Positions 11,293 through 22,424 of a stretch of DNA of 64,000 nt are shown here, in pieces. The DNA lies in contig JAMKCF010000003.1 in NCBI GenBank assembly GCA_023634235.1, forward strand, positions 4,182,958 through 4,246,957. Reading direction: 5' to 3'. Position numbers and translations under genes: made by a program. The DNA comes from Pisaster brevispinus (taxonomy: Eukaryota; Echinodermata; Asteroidea; Forcipulatida; Asteriidae). The first letter of the stretch is position 1, and each line of letters opens with the position of its first letter. The notes beneath the pieces were generated by a model. The model was not told the DNA's origin, did no database searches, and was given only the letters and a program-made list of their open reading frames with translations.

Positions 11293-12006
11293 AGGAGCTA
11301 AAACCAGTTTCATAGAGGAGCTTATGGTTAAAAATGTATGTGTACCAGTATATATAGTTACCAGCCAAAATACCATTCCAGGTGTACCACTTTTGACGGT
11401 ATCATGCTGACTTTTGCTTAGCAGAAAAACGTTAAGCACAATTTTCTGCTTCAAGGCAGTTCTGTGAAATTGTTGACCTTAGTTTTCACTGTGTAGTAGT
11501 TTGGTTGCTGGTTGGCTGCTAATAGAACTCGCCTTCAGTTTGGTCCTTAACACTCAGCCAACCACTAACCTGTGCCCAATTTCATAGAGCTGCTTAAGCA
11601 CAAAAGTAGGTAAGCCTTGCTAAGCACCACTAAAATCATCCTTACCAAAATAAGGTTACCAGCCAAAGTACCATATGTCACATGTACAATCTATGATTAG
11701 TATCCTGCTTATTTTTGCTTAGAATAAAAGTATTAAGCAATATTTTCTGATCAAGGAGGGCCCAATTTCATAGCGCTGCTTAGCAGTAAGCAAATTTTTG
11801 TGCTAGCTGTAATTTAGGCAGACGTCTTGCGAGTTCACCATGGATTTGCATTGTTACGTCATTCATTTTCATACAGCAAGCACTGGAAGGTTACCATGCC
11901 TTTTTGTGTGCTTACAAGTAGCACTATGAAATGGAAATCGCAGTAAGCATAAAATCGGCCGTTAAGCAGCTCTATGAAATGGAGCCCAGCTCTATGAAAT
12001 TGGGCC
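11293..12006. repeat. Cluster of GGGCCCAATTTCAT-family repeats
   Basis: Three adjacent diverged copies (about 11293-11475, 11570-11760 and 11758-12006), each with CAATTTCATAGAGCTGCTTAAG-like ends, CCAGCCAAA and TTGCTTAGCA motifs. The last is bounded by inverted GGGCCCAATTTCATAGCGCTG and CAGCTCTATGAAATTGGGCC. They lie inside the first intron-like spacer of array A. Confidence 0.65.
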
Positions 12007-12365
12007 ATGGTCATTACCACGCAGTGAAGACCATCTCCTCACAAGAGTCCTCACACTGCTGTTGCCATTAATAAATACTTTAACTGAAAAAAACTAGTAA
12101 AAATCATCAGAATTAGTGAGGTTTCGCCAGTATTTTTAGAATAGTTCTATTCATGTTCAAGGGCCATTTCTAGGGCAGTTCAACTTTTGCATTGGTCCTA
12201 ATCTCTTACATGTTAATGCATTCTAAACCAGACTATGACTTTCAAAAGTTAACAGCTCACCATTAATAGGTGTTCAGTTTTATGCTTTGCATTATGTTGG
12301 TTTGACGGGCATACCAGCCATCTTAAATTGATATATTGTCTGCACATTCACATGCACAAGTGGCA

Positions 12366-12385
12366 TGTGTGTGTGTGTGTGTGTG
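12366..12385. repeat. (GT)n microsatellite
   Basis: About nine GT dinucleotides. Confidence 0.9.
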
Positions 12386-14984
12386 CATGTGGCACATTCA
12401 CACAAAAACAATCGGCACAAAGAAAACAGTTGGTTTGATAGTTTCCGCACAACAAGCACAGTGCATACAGAGCTTTCATACAACAATGTGCTTGTTTAGG
12501 GGCCATTTATTCCCTAGTTGTCAGAGTGGGCCTTTATATCTTATATTAATGCACCCGGTGTGACCAGTCTTCTGCCAGTCAGAGTGCACAAACTCTCAGA
12601 GGTATTTATAAAATATGGATAATGTTTATTATCACTAAGTATTGCAAACTGTCCATTTTGTTTATGTTGCAGTAAACTTACCATCTTCAAAGAGATCTAC
12701 CCATTAACAAGTACTAGATGTCCAAGATACGGTAAAAGAGCTGCACTCTCCATCCAGTTCAAGGTAAATTTTTAAATAATGAAATAACAGAAGTTAGCTT
12801 TTGGTTAGAAGATGTTGCGTGCCATTTGATAGATTAGTTTCTTTCTGAGTAACCACTGGTAATAAACTGCATACCAGCACAAAAGAGAACTGTTTCAGGC
12901 ATTTGACATTCCCCTCCAATCAGTGTTGCAACAGCCAAAATAATCTGGTTATGCACAGATTCCACTGAATAGTTTTTTACTGTTTCCAATGCTGGTGTTC
13001 TGCAGGGTTTGATTAATAGTAACAACAAAATTCTGCGGTAAAAGCATTAACACATGAAACTAACTGTTTAAATGATCTATTCCTATTTTCAAAGCTATCT
13101 ATTAAGGCCTGGTTTGTATGTCACATGGCATTATAAGAAATGCCAAGTAATTTTACAGGATTCAATCAATCATTGTGCATTGTTTTTCAATTGTGACACA
13201 TAGAAAAAATCCCTTCACTTTTGCATTTCGCATGTATCAACCATGCTGAAGTGTGAAGAATAACTGTTTGCATTAGAAATTTTCTTGAGGCACCACATGT
13301 AAGTTGTTTGGCAATCTTTTTTCAAGTTGATAGCTTCGTGGGTTCCATGTTTCCTCTTGGTTTTTTTTTAAAGTTTGGGATTTAAGTTCCTTGAGATGCC
13401 TCATGTTATACTAAAAAAACCAATAAATAACCCTGGGTTTTTGTAATTAAAATGTAAAATGTTTACCATAAGATTCATTCTGAGAGCTCACTGATAATAA
13501 AGTTCATGCCAGTGCCCATCCTGAAGAGATTGTTTTCAGGCATTTTACATCTCTTAAAACAACTATATGTGTAACCCTTGATATTTTTATTTCAAGACTC
13601 AAAGTTAAACACCCTGATAAACACAAGTTCCTCCAAAACCTGTTTCTACTGTTTCTTAATTTATGTTAGATTAAAAGTACAGAATAAATCCCAGGGTAAA
13701 AGCAATTTATCTGAATCGAACTGATTTAAGGATGGATACTAATGTTGCAAAATGCAAACTGTATTTTGTTTGTGTTGCAGTAAAGATTACCATTTCCAAA
13801 GAGATCTACCAGTCAACATGTAGATGTCAAAGACTGGCCTATGATGAGCTGCAAGCACTCTCAAGACAGAGGTAAATTCCTAAAAAGTATAGCTGTAAGA
13901 ATTACGACTGAATAGAGCTCACTGGGTAGGTCTTGTTCATACTTTACATGGCATTAAGGAATGCCTAGCAAGCTTACATGATGCAAACAATCAGTTTGTG
14001 TTGTTTTTTGATAGTATGGAAGAACATTCATTTTACTTATTGCATTTCGCATGAGGTAATAACCAGGCTTCAGTGTGCAGAATGTTTATATCAGAAATTT
14101 TCTTAAAGCTTTACAAGCCATCTAAAGTCATCTGTAAGTTGTTGGGCAATCTTTTAAAAAGTGACAGGCTGGGTGCCCCCCCCCCGTTGTTTTTTTTGGG
14201 GGGGATGTCCCTTGAGATGCTTCACATATATCAATTCAAAATTTATGAATTTGTGACTGACATTGTGCTTTGCATTGGCTTTGAGCTTCTTAACGAGTGG
14301 TCACTGATAATAAAGTTCACACCAATACCAATCCTTAAGAGAAGTTTTTGAGGCATTTGACATCTCCCATTGCTGCAATCAAAATATTACCGATATGCAC
14401 AAGTACTGAAAACTTGTTTTGTTTTCATAGTTTTTACTTGATTTATTTTGATGGAAGCAGCAAAAGCTAAATGCACTTTATTTGAATCTGACTTTTTCAA
14501 TGATGGATACTTTTTATTACCACCAAATGGCAGAAAAAGAGGTTTTGTTTTTCCAGTCTGATTACAAAATTCGGGAAAGTCCCTTGAGATGCTTCTGAAA
14601 TGCACAAGTTCCTTTGAGTTTATTTGTGTTTTCAGTTTTTGGTAATTGATTTTTACAAAGTGTACAAAAATTCCTGAGGTAAAATAAATTTATCTGAAAC
14701 TAACTGTTTAAATTATTTGTTTGTGTTTTAGTATTTTTACCATCTCCAAAGGGATCTTCCTGTCAACAAGTAGATGTCTTGAATGGCCTATATAGTAAAG
14801 GAGCTGCAATCTCCAGTACAAGGTAAATTCCTAAATAAAGAAATGACAAAAGTTAGCTTTTGTCATAAAAATTGTACATGCCACTTGCTAGATTAGTTTA
14901 ATTCTGGGGACTCGGTGGGATAATAAAGCTCATACTAGCACCAATCCACAAGAGAACTGTTTGCGGCATTTGTCACCTCCCTCA

Positions 14985-15240
14985 GGGTGTGATCAATGGC
15001 TACATGGCAGCTAACGGTTGTAAGGTTCCTGACTGTCACCCCCGAACAAAGACATTGACAAAATAGGGAGACACGAGACAAGAGCGTTGGCACATTAAAC
15101 CAAAACTTGTTGGTTCAAGTCCCAGTCCAGTGAATTTTTCTCTTTTCAACCCCAAATTATTTCAAATTTACCCATTCAGTTTTTGTTGTGGTTTATAACT
15201 TCATATTTGAAATAAAAAAGTTGTATCCCCTTGAGATGTT
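14985..15240 (+). repeat. tRNA-derived SINE, copy 2
   Basis: Starts GGTGTGATCAATGGCTACA, contains GGCAGCTAACGGTTGTA, GACAAAATAGGGAGAC and the B box GGTTCAAGTCCC near 15112, and ends in the shared CTTATTTGAAATAAAA-type tail. The tRNA A-box segment is largely missing in this copy. Confidence 0.7.
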
Positions 15241-15279
15241 CCCCTTTCTGCCTCTTCCCAGATTGTATCGAAAAACTTA

Positions 15280-15490
15280 GGTGTGATCCCTGGCTATACG
15301 GCAGCTAACGGTTGTATGGTATCTGACTGGTACCTACGCACAAAGTACTGACACAATAAGGAGGCCGCCAACAAAGGGTTTGTTGCTCAGTTGGTAGAGC
15401 ACTGGTACAATAAACTGGAGGTCGTTGGCTGAAGTCCTACTCTAGTAAACTTTTCTTCATTCACACCTACATTAAAATCCTGAAGTGAAT
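15280..15490 (+). repeat. tRNA-derived SINE, copy 3 (best A box)
   Basis: Starts GGTGTGATCCCTGGCTATAC and carries GTTGCTCAGTTGGTAGAGCA (A box, about 15380-15400) with a degraded B box GGCTGAAGTCC. It directly follows copy 2. Confidence 0.72.
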
Positions 15491-16779
15491 GCAAATTTTC
15501 TGAAACTAATTGTTTTAATAATTTGTTAGTGTTACAGTAGGCCTACCATCTCCACAGAGATCTACCCGTCAACAAGTAGATGTTTTGAATGGCCTTTATA
15601 GTAAAGGAGCTGCAATCTCTGGTAAAAGGTAAATTCCTAAATAAAGAAAAGACAAAAATTTGCTTTTGGTCTTTAAAATTTTGCATGCCTTTCGCTAGAG
15701 TAGTTGCATTCTTGGTGCTCGGTTATAATAAGGCTCATACCAGCACAATTATCAAGACAACTGTTTGCGGCATTTGACACCTCCAACCCCCCTCAAATTT
15801 CCTATTGGTTATTTTGATTTCAACAATAAAAAGAATCCCAATAAGCACAGGTTCCTCAGAACTATTTTTAACTGTTTGCAGTTTTTGGAATTAATTTTTG
15901 ATTGAAGTAAAAACGAAATCTTAATGTGAAAGCAATTTATCTGAAACTAACTGTTTTAATCATGGATATGTATGCAAAATGTGCAATTTTAGATTAGTTG
16001 CATTATAGGGACTCAATGACAAGAAAGCTCAGACCAGCACCAATCGTCAAGAGAGCTGTTGCGGCAATTGAAATCCCTGGTTAATTTCTTTTGTTACTTT
16101 GATATCAACAATGAAACAAATCCTGAATGCACAAGTTCCTTTGAGCTTTTTGTGTTTTCAGTTTTTGGTGTTTGATTTTTATTTCAAAGTTTACGAAAAT
16201 TCCTGAGGTAAAATAAATTTATCTGAAACTAACTGTTTTAAATGTTTGTTTGTGCTGCAGTAGGCTTACCATCTCCAAAGGGATCTACCTGTCAACAAGT
16301 AGATGTCTTGAATGGCTTATAAAGTAAAGAAGCTGCAATCTCCAGTACAAGGTAAATTCCTAAACAAAGAAATGACAAAAGTTAGCTTTTGGTCATAAAA
16401 ATTGTACATGCCACTTGCTAGATTAGTTTAATTTTGGGGACTCGGTGATAATAAAGTTCATACTAGCACCAATCCACAAGAGAATTGTTTGTGGTGTGAT
16501 CCCTGGCTATACGGCAGCTAACAGTTAATTTGATACCAGCACCAATTATCGAGGCATCTGTTTACTGCATTTGACCCCCCCCCCAATTAAATTGTTCTAT
16601 TTGTTATTTTTATTTCAACAATAAAATTCCCATGAAGCACATGATCCTCAGAAGTATTTTTTACTGTTTTCAGCTTTCTGTATTTTTTCATTCGATTGAA
16701 AGTGTACACACAATTTTGTGGTTTATAACTGAGAAGTTGCATCCCCTTAAGGTGTTGCTGTTGCTTCCCAAGTTGTATT

Positions 16780-17290
16780 GTAATCTTGGGTGCGATCCTT
16801 GGCTACATGCAGCTAACTGTTGTATGGCTCCTGACTGACACCCCGGAACAAGGATATTGACAAAATAGAGAAACTGCAAACATAGGGCTGGATGGGGGGG
16901 GGGGTGGCAATGCTTGTAAGTGGGGGGCCAAAGGGGAGTGGATTTGTCAGTGAAGAGGTCATGCTTTTATTTTGGAAGGGGATGCTGCAGGGGGCCACCT
17001 TCATCTGATGTTCTTGGTATTTTGTGGCTGCGGTTACTATCCCGATAGCTATCGTTCACTACATTAGATTAAGCCCAAACAAACATTCTTATGATTTTTT
17101 TTTGGGGGGGGGGCAGGTGCCCCTCTCTAGTCCTCCCCTCGGCTACACCACTGGTCAGCACATTAAAGCAGGGGTCTTTGGTTCAAGTCCTGATTTTTTC
17201 TTTGTTCAAGCCCAACAAATTTAAAGTTTACCCTGTCTGTTTTCCTTGTGGTTAATAACTTGATATTTGAAATAAAAAATGGCCTACCCT
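16780..17290 (+). repeat. tRNA-derived SINE, copy 4, split by a G-rich repeat
   Basis: The 5' part (GGTGCGATCCTTGGCTACATG ... GACAAAATAGAGAAACTGC) and the 3' part (GTCAGCACATTAAAGC ... GGTTCAAGTCC ... CTTGTGGTTAATAACTTG) flank about 270 bp of unrelated sequence (16886-17155). A second repeat has therefore inserted into a SINE. A short 5' SINE piece also lies at 16494-16530. Confidence 0.68.
16886..17155. repeat. G-rich repeat inserted in a SINE; inverted relative at 36690-37030
   Basis: Blocks TGGCTGCGGTTACTATCCCGATAGC, GTCATGCTTTTATTTTGGAAG and CTGCAGGGGGCCACC are found reverse-complemented at 36690-37030. Poly-G runs occur at about 16894-16904 and 17104-17113. No coding potential. Confidence 0.6.
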
Positions 17291-17513
17291 CTTGAGATGT
17301 TCCCCTGGCTGCCGCTCTAGTCTCTCGTGAAAGGTAAATTCCTAATACAATTTCTTATTTGTGAACTTAACTTTCAGAGCCAGAAATGTAGCTTTTTGTT
17401 CCCTGGAATCAAGTCAAGTGCAGATGGAATCAACTCTACCTATGAAGGCTACATAGTATAAAGAATAGAGCAACCCGTATGAAGATATCAACATGTCATT
17501 AAGACACCCATAA

Positions 17514-17671
17514 GCAAGTTCGGATGGGCAACTAGAGTGACAAGACTTACCAGAAACCATGCAGCACGGGGAGATTGATTAGATCGACCATGCACTGGAG
17601 CATGGTTGATCTAGTCTATTTGAGAGCTACGTCACACAGTCTAGTCACTCTAGTTGCCCACCCGAACTTGC
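17514..17671. repeat. Hairpin-forming inverted repeat (two nested stems)
   Basis: Outer arms 17514-17541 (GCAAGTTCGGATGGGCAACT...) and 17644-17671 are near-perfect inverted copies. Inner arms 17578-17594 (GATTAGATCGACCATGC) and 17600-17616 pair again. A transcribed copy would be one long hairpin. A foldback or MITE origin is likely. Confidence 0.75.
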
Positions 17672-17924
17672 CCCTAGCTGTTAGTTGTAGAGATCATGAA
17701 TGAACAAACCAGCAATTTGTCTTTAATTGTGTAAACTATTCATATTCTAGATATGTTTGTAAGATGTATTGATGTGTTTTTTTTTGTATTCGTCGTATGG
17801 TGGGCTGTTTTTGCAGCACTATACAGTTCACATTATTGTAAATAAGTGCACCATTGCAAGCAAGCACATACGCGTATTTGGAACTATGAATTAGGAGATC
17901 TGGTTGTGCGAGGATACGATAAGT

Positions 17925-18605
17925 TGTGCGAGGATCCGAATGGTTTGGAATCGAATGGTGGTAAAAGCATGGGAAATTCCGAACTTAATTGCAAAAAGGG
18001 ACTTGGACACATGCACGTGGCATGTGGGGTCCTACTTCCGGCCAGGGTAACATCTGGTGGTTGATCTTAAAGGTGCTTCAGGCTCCTCTGCGGTGAGGGT
18101 GTCTGTTGTGATCACAAATGGTTGACCGAACGGGGGTAGTTCCTAGTCTAGGCAGTGGGGTTAGGGACCGCGTTTTGGGAGTAGGGGGCGTGCCCTGCAC
18201 AAGGGTGCGTGGACCGGACGCTCTGAAAGGAGTACGAAGGCCCCGACGATCCTCGAAGCGTGTTGGTGGTGCGGCACTTCGAACTGTTTGGAATCGAATG
18301 GTGGTAAAAGCACGGGAAATTCCGAACTTAATTGCGAAAAGGGACTTGGACACATGCACGTGGCATGTGGGGTCCTACTTCTGGCTGGTTGATCTTAAAG
18401 ATGCATCAGGCTCCTCAGCGGGTAGGATGGTTCTGGTGTGATCAGGAAACGGTGGGCCAACTGGGAGTAGTTCTAGTCTAGGCCGTGGGGCTAGGACTGC
18501 GTTAGTAAGAGTAGGGGGCGTGCCCCTCAGACGGGTGCGTGGACCGGGCGCTTCGAAAGGAGTACGAAGGACTCTATGATCTCCCAAAGCGTGTTGGGGC
18601 TGGTA
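17925..18605. repeat. GC-rich tandem duplication, period 343 bp
   Basis: GTTTGGAATCGAATGGTGGT starts at 17943 and again at 18286. The second unit repeats the first through TAGGGGGCGTGCCC, GGGTGCGTGGACCGG, AAAGGAGTACGAAGG and AAGCGTGTTGG. The CpG-rich composition stands out from the AT-rich flanks. Open frames exist on both strands but shift between units, so I do not call a gene. The sequence type is unknown to me. Confidence 0.75.
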
Positions 18606-18609
18606 TCCT

Positions 18610-19325
18610 GGGACCTGCACGTTGCTAGCCCTGCTTTAAACTAACCTCACCAGGATGAAATTGGCAAAATTTAAAAGCAAATTCAATAAACTGCTTGCAA
18701 TGGTGCACTTATACATTACCTTTCTTTTATGAACTTATCATTCAATGTAGTATACAGTACAGGCATGCGACTTTTAAGGTCATGAGCTGATTTCCTCATT
18801 TTGTGGTTTTTCAGCTGTACTGCCATTGAAAATTTAAAAACTTAGCAGAAAGCATAATGCTGTGCCTGGCCATTGCCTCTTTTTGGCAGAACTTGGTTGC
18901 ACGCATGCCTGAATATAAATTAAGTTTTAATTATGTATTAGTAATATTGCTCATTTCAGTCAAGATTTCTGGGACCTGCACGTTGGTAGCCCTGCTTTAA
19001 ACTAAAACCTCACCAGGATGAAATTGGCAAAATTTAAAAGCAAATTCAATAAACTGCTTGCAATGGTGCACTTATACATTACCTTTCTTTCATGAACTTA
19101 TCATTCAAGTAGTATACAGGCATGCGACTTTTAAGGTCATGAGCTGATTTCCTCATTTGTGGTTTTTCAGCTCTACTGCCATTGAAAATTTAAAAACTTA
19201 GCAGAAAGCATAATGCTGTGCCTGGCCATTGCCTCTTTTTGGCAGAACTTGGTTGCACGCATGCCTGAATATAAATTAAGTTTTAATTATGTATTAGTAA
19301 TATTGCTCATTTCAGTCAATATTTC
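18610..19325. repeat. Near-identical tandem duplication, period 361 bp
   Basis: GGGACCTGCACGTTG starts at 18610 and 18971. The two units differ only by a few small indels and substitutions over about 355 bp, so the duplication is recent. Degenerate further copies follow to about 19640 (GGGCATGCAACACGTTCAGGTC). No coding potential. Confidence 0.85.
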
Positions 19326-19639
19326 CAAATTGTTTTGTTTCTTAGTTGTACTCTGCAACTAAAAATGGAAAAACACAGATTTTCTGTGCCTGGCACTTTC
19401 CTCTTTCGAAACTGTAAAAGAAAATAATGCGGTTCCATGCATGCCTGAAAATAAAGTAATGATTAACTATGTATTGGTAATATACGGGCATGCAACACGT
19501 TCAGGTCATCAATAACTGAATTCCTCAGGTGAAAAACACAATAGAAAATCCTGCTTTATTGCACTTCACTCCTTGATTCCGACAGAAACTGCTAGCTGTT
19601 GCATGCCTGAATCATATAGAGTATGAGGTATTTTATTTT

Positions 19640-20730
19640 TAAGATTATGCTAATACTCATTCGAGAAATGGACCTGGCAGTGACACTACTCTACAGTGCT
19701 TGTTTTGTTTCCTGAAAAAGCAAACATCTATTGAAAAATAATGCAATTACTTCACTAGTCGAAAGCAAAGAAAAAGGCAAGATTGAGGTTCTCCTTTTTG
19801 ACTTTCTAGGTGAATCAAAACATAGAAGGAAAGATGCAATCGAAAGAATTCACATGTCAAATTTAATTGAGCTTTAAAAACACAATCAGTGCATTACCTT
19901 TTAAGCGACGATACCTTTGGAAATAGGATAATGTGCTTGTGTCAAGGGTGATTGCTACGAATGAGAATTAGCATAGTCTTATTCTGTGTCAAAAATTGCT
20001 CAATAAATATATATGGAGTCCGTGTTTCATTTCTTGTCTTGGAGTATAATGCTTGGGACTATAAGGTCATTCGTGCACTTTGTATAGATTTCATAAAATT
20101 GCTTTTGCATGATTTGGAGCTTCTGGTAAACGGGGTTAAAATGGTCTTCAAAGTATGTGTTCGGCCAAAAGAAATATTAACTTTTGAAGTAAAACATTTA
20201 TTTGTTGATTGTGATCAATTATTCCAAATTTATACGCATTTTTCATGTAACGACTTATTGATCATTACTACGAGTGTGAAACTAAAATTAATGACCTTAT
20301 AGCACTGAGCCGACTAATTAAGTGGGTCTGTTATGGTTACCACTGAAACGTACAGAGGAAGTGTTTGTAAAATAAGTAAGGACAACAATGAACTTGTGAA
20401 ACCGAATTCATCTTGTACTCGTCGGAGGTAGCCATGATAATATCTTGCATTATTACAAGGCAGTTCGTATTTCGCCTTTCCCAAATTTCTTTCATCAAAC
20501 TTGAATTTAAGACGTCAAATCATTAATTTAATAAAAGAGAAGAAAGCTGGTATCGGCCAATTTATCATCTGCCTTAATAACAATAAGCCCCTCTGGCCAT
20601 AGTTCACATAAATGAAATTAGACAAAACCTAGAGGGCGCTATAAACCAACTAGAGGGAGGTAGGATTAAAAATATATATATATCTGAAACATGGCCAACG
20701 AGGGCGCTATGATTAAAGCAATTTAAATGG
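19640..20730. other. No gene seen
   Basis: A plus-strand frame of 116 codons at 19952-20302 has no recognisable domain or flanking splice signal. The rest is AT-rich. Confidence 0.4.
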
Positions 20731-20738
20731 GTTATTTC

Positions 20739-21785
20739 CACAGACATATAATACCTATAGACGGACAGCAGGGGGCGCTAAACTGAAATTTTGGACTTTC
20801 TCAAACTATGGGCGGAAGTGAAGACGCGTCAACACTTTTTGTACACGTTTAGGCATAGCCGCGAGGCAGTGGTCCCGTTTTCATGGACTTTTTCTGAATT
20901 TACAGGAGATATTGACGCGATGATGGATTGTAAATTAAGTGATGGAATTTAAGGAAATTCTTGTAATAACTGGAGTCAAAAAAGTTGTTTGATTAACTTT
21001 TGCTGATTTGGGGGAGGAAATCGTAAAAATTTGTAAACAAAATTATTATACATATAGCCTAGGCCAAGGCCTACAGGACTGTCACTTTTTACACGTTTGT
21101 GTCGTTTTCATTGTGAAAATCTAGTTTTTACCTTGAAATTTAAGAAACCACACTTCATGAACATTCACAGCCGTTTACAATGTTGGGCGTTGAGGTTTAA
21201 CCGTATAAAACGTCGTTTCTATAACTTCATTTTCGGGAAATAACCCCTGGACTTGCTCTATAACACAACGTTGTGCACACTTCGGCCCGCCTTGCATGCG
21301 TGCCTTCGGCACGTTTTGCGTACGCTCGCGTGGAATGCACTTCAAACAATCGCGTATATCAGTAGCACGTTAATCTATAGGCGGTACGCGTCATCAGCGT
21401 CCGCGCAAAACACGCACCGACGCGCACTTTGGCCGGAAAGTGTTTGGCGAACGAATTTTTGTTGATACGAAGAATAATTCCATCTACTTTTATCGATTTG
21501 GAGAAAGTTCAGTAAAAAGAGGAGAAACGGCAAACAACTAACGTGAGAAAAGGTATCTAGTTGTTGATTAAACATTGTTTCCAAGTCTGTTGGTGATTTT
21601 TTCACCCTTAAAACACACATTTTCTATCATCATCCACCCGCTCGCCAATTGCTTTACACGTGTTTTTGCTTGCGTTTTCGCGGATTTTGCCCATAGTTTG
21701 GGTATGGTCGGGTACTTTCAAAATTACGGTATCCAGACGTTGATTTCCATAGGTGCTGTCGGTCTATAGGTATTATATGTCTGTA
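20739..21785. mobile_element. hAT-like non-autonomous transposon with 8-bp target duplication
   Basis: The ends form a perfect 23-bp inverted repeat, ACAGACATATAATACCTATA followed by GAC, at 20740 and ending at 21784. The 8-bp sequence GTTATTTC occurs directly outside both ends (20731-20738 and 21786-21793), a target-site duplication of the length made by hAT transposases. The 1047-bp body has no transposase frame. Related mosaic copies are at 7201-7860 and 38934-39857. Confidence 0.88.
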
Positions 21786-22291
21786 GTTATTTCTTAAGTA
21801 AACTTTTGACGAGGAGGGTGCTATCGCAAAACAAATTTAGAGGGTTGGTCTTGTTTTAAGGCAAACTGACAGTGTATCGCCGATTTTACAAAACGCCCTC
21901 TTCGGCGAAGTTTTACACCAACAAGTGTGTAAAGCGACTTGAAGAAAGGCTAACCTCTTACAGTAAAAGTTAGTCTAGTTTCGAGTCGTAAAGCAATCAA
22001 AAATTGTTGATGCACTGACACACATTGGCTTAAATTTATTATTACAGTTAACGACTTGAAACAAGACAAGGTAAATAAATAACTAACAAAGCATATTGGT
22101 TCAGTAATGTGCATTGATGTTATATTAGTTTGACTTTTTAAAATTCATGTTTTATTGTTAATATCGCCATTATTAATGTTTTCCATGATAATCTAAAAAA
22201 AATAAGAATAATAATTGACAAAGCATATTGGTTCAGTAATGTGCATTTTAGTTATTAGTTTGACTTTTTAAAATTCATGATTTCTTGTTTT

Positions 22292-22424
22292 ATAGACTGT
22301 GCAAGTCGAACATTGGGATCCGTTAAAGCGCGTGAGTTTGTTTCTTTAACGCGTTAAAGCAATGTACGTGGGACCACAGTGGTCCCAAAAATGTTCGAAT
22401 ACGCGCGAGACTTGCACGGTCTAT
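22292..22424. mobile_element. 133-bp MITE with ATAGACxGTGCAAGTC ends
   Basis: The left end ATAGACTGTGCAAGTC is mirrored by GACTTGCACGGTCTAT at the right. The interior includes the palindrome TTTAACGCGTTAAA and GGGACCACAGTGGTCCC. The surrounding AT-rich sequence is itself duplicated (about 22085-22170 and 22207-22290). A diverged copy lies at 3177-3305. Confidence 0.72.

Larger units (their letters stand above)
10680..16360 (+). repeat. Tandem array A: six exon-like cassettes with conserved AG and GT borders
   Basis: A block CCATCTCCAAAGAGATCTAC ... AAGTAGATGTC ... GAGCTGCAA recurs six times. Each copy has an upstream acceptor (TGTTTGTGTTGCAG or close) and a downstream donor (AG/GTAAATTCC). 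Exon-like intervals: 10739-10837, 12673-12763, 13781-13871, 14732-14822, 15538-15628 and 16261-16351. Five are exactly 91 nt and the first is 99. A seventh, donor-only remnant ends at 17333. The introns are also related: each carries a block near TGATAATAAAGCTCATACCAGCAC ... GGCATTTGACA. Copies 2 and 3 are open in one frame (TI[FS]KEIY...RC), while copies 1 and 4-6 have stops in that frame. So either decayed duplicates of a coding exon or non-coding exons of an amplified lncRNA are possible. No domain is recognised. Confidence 0.6.
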
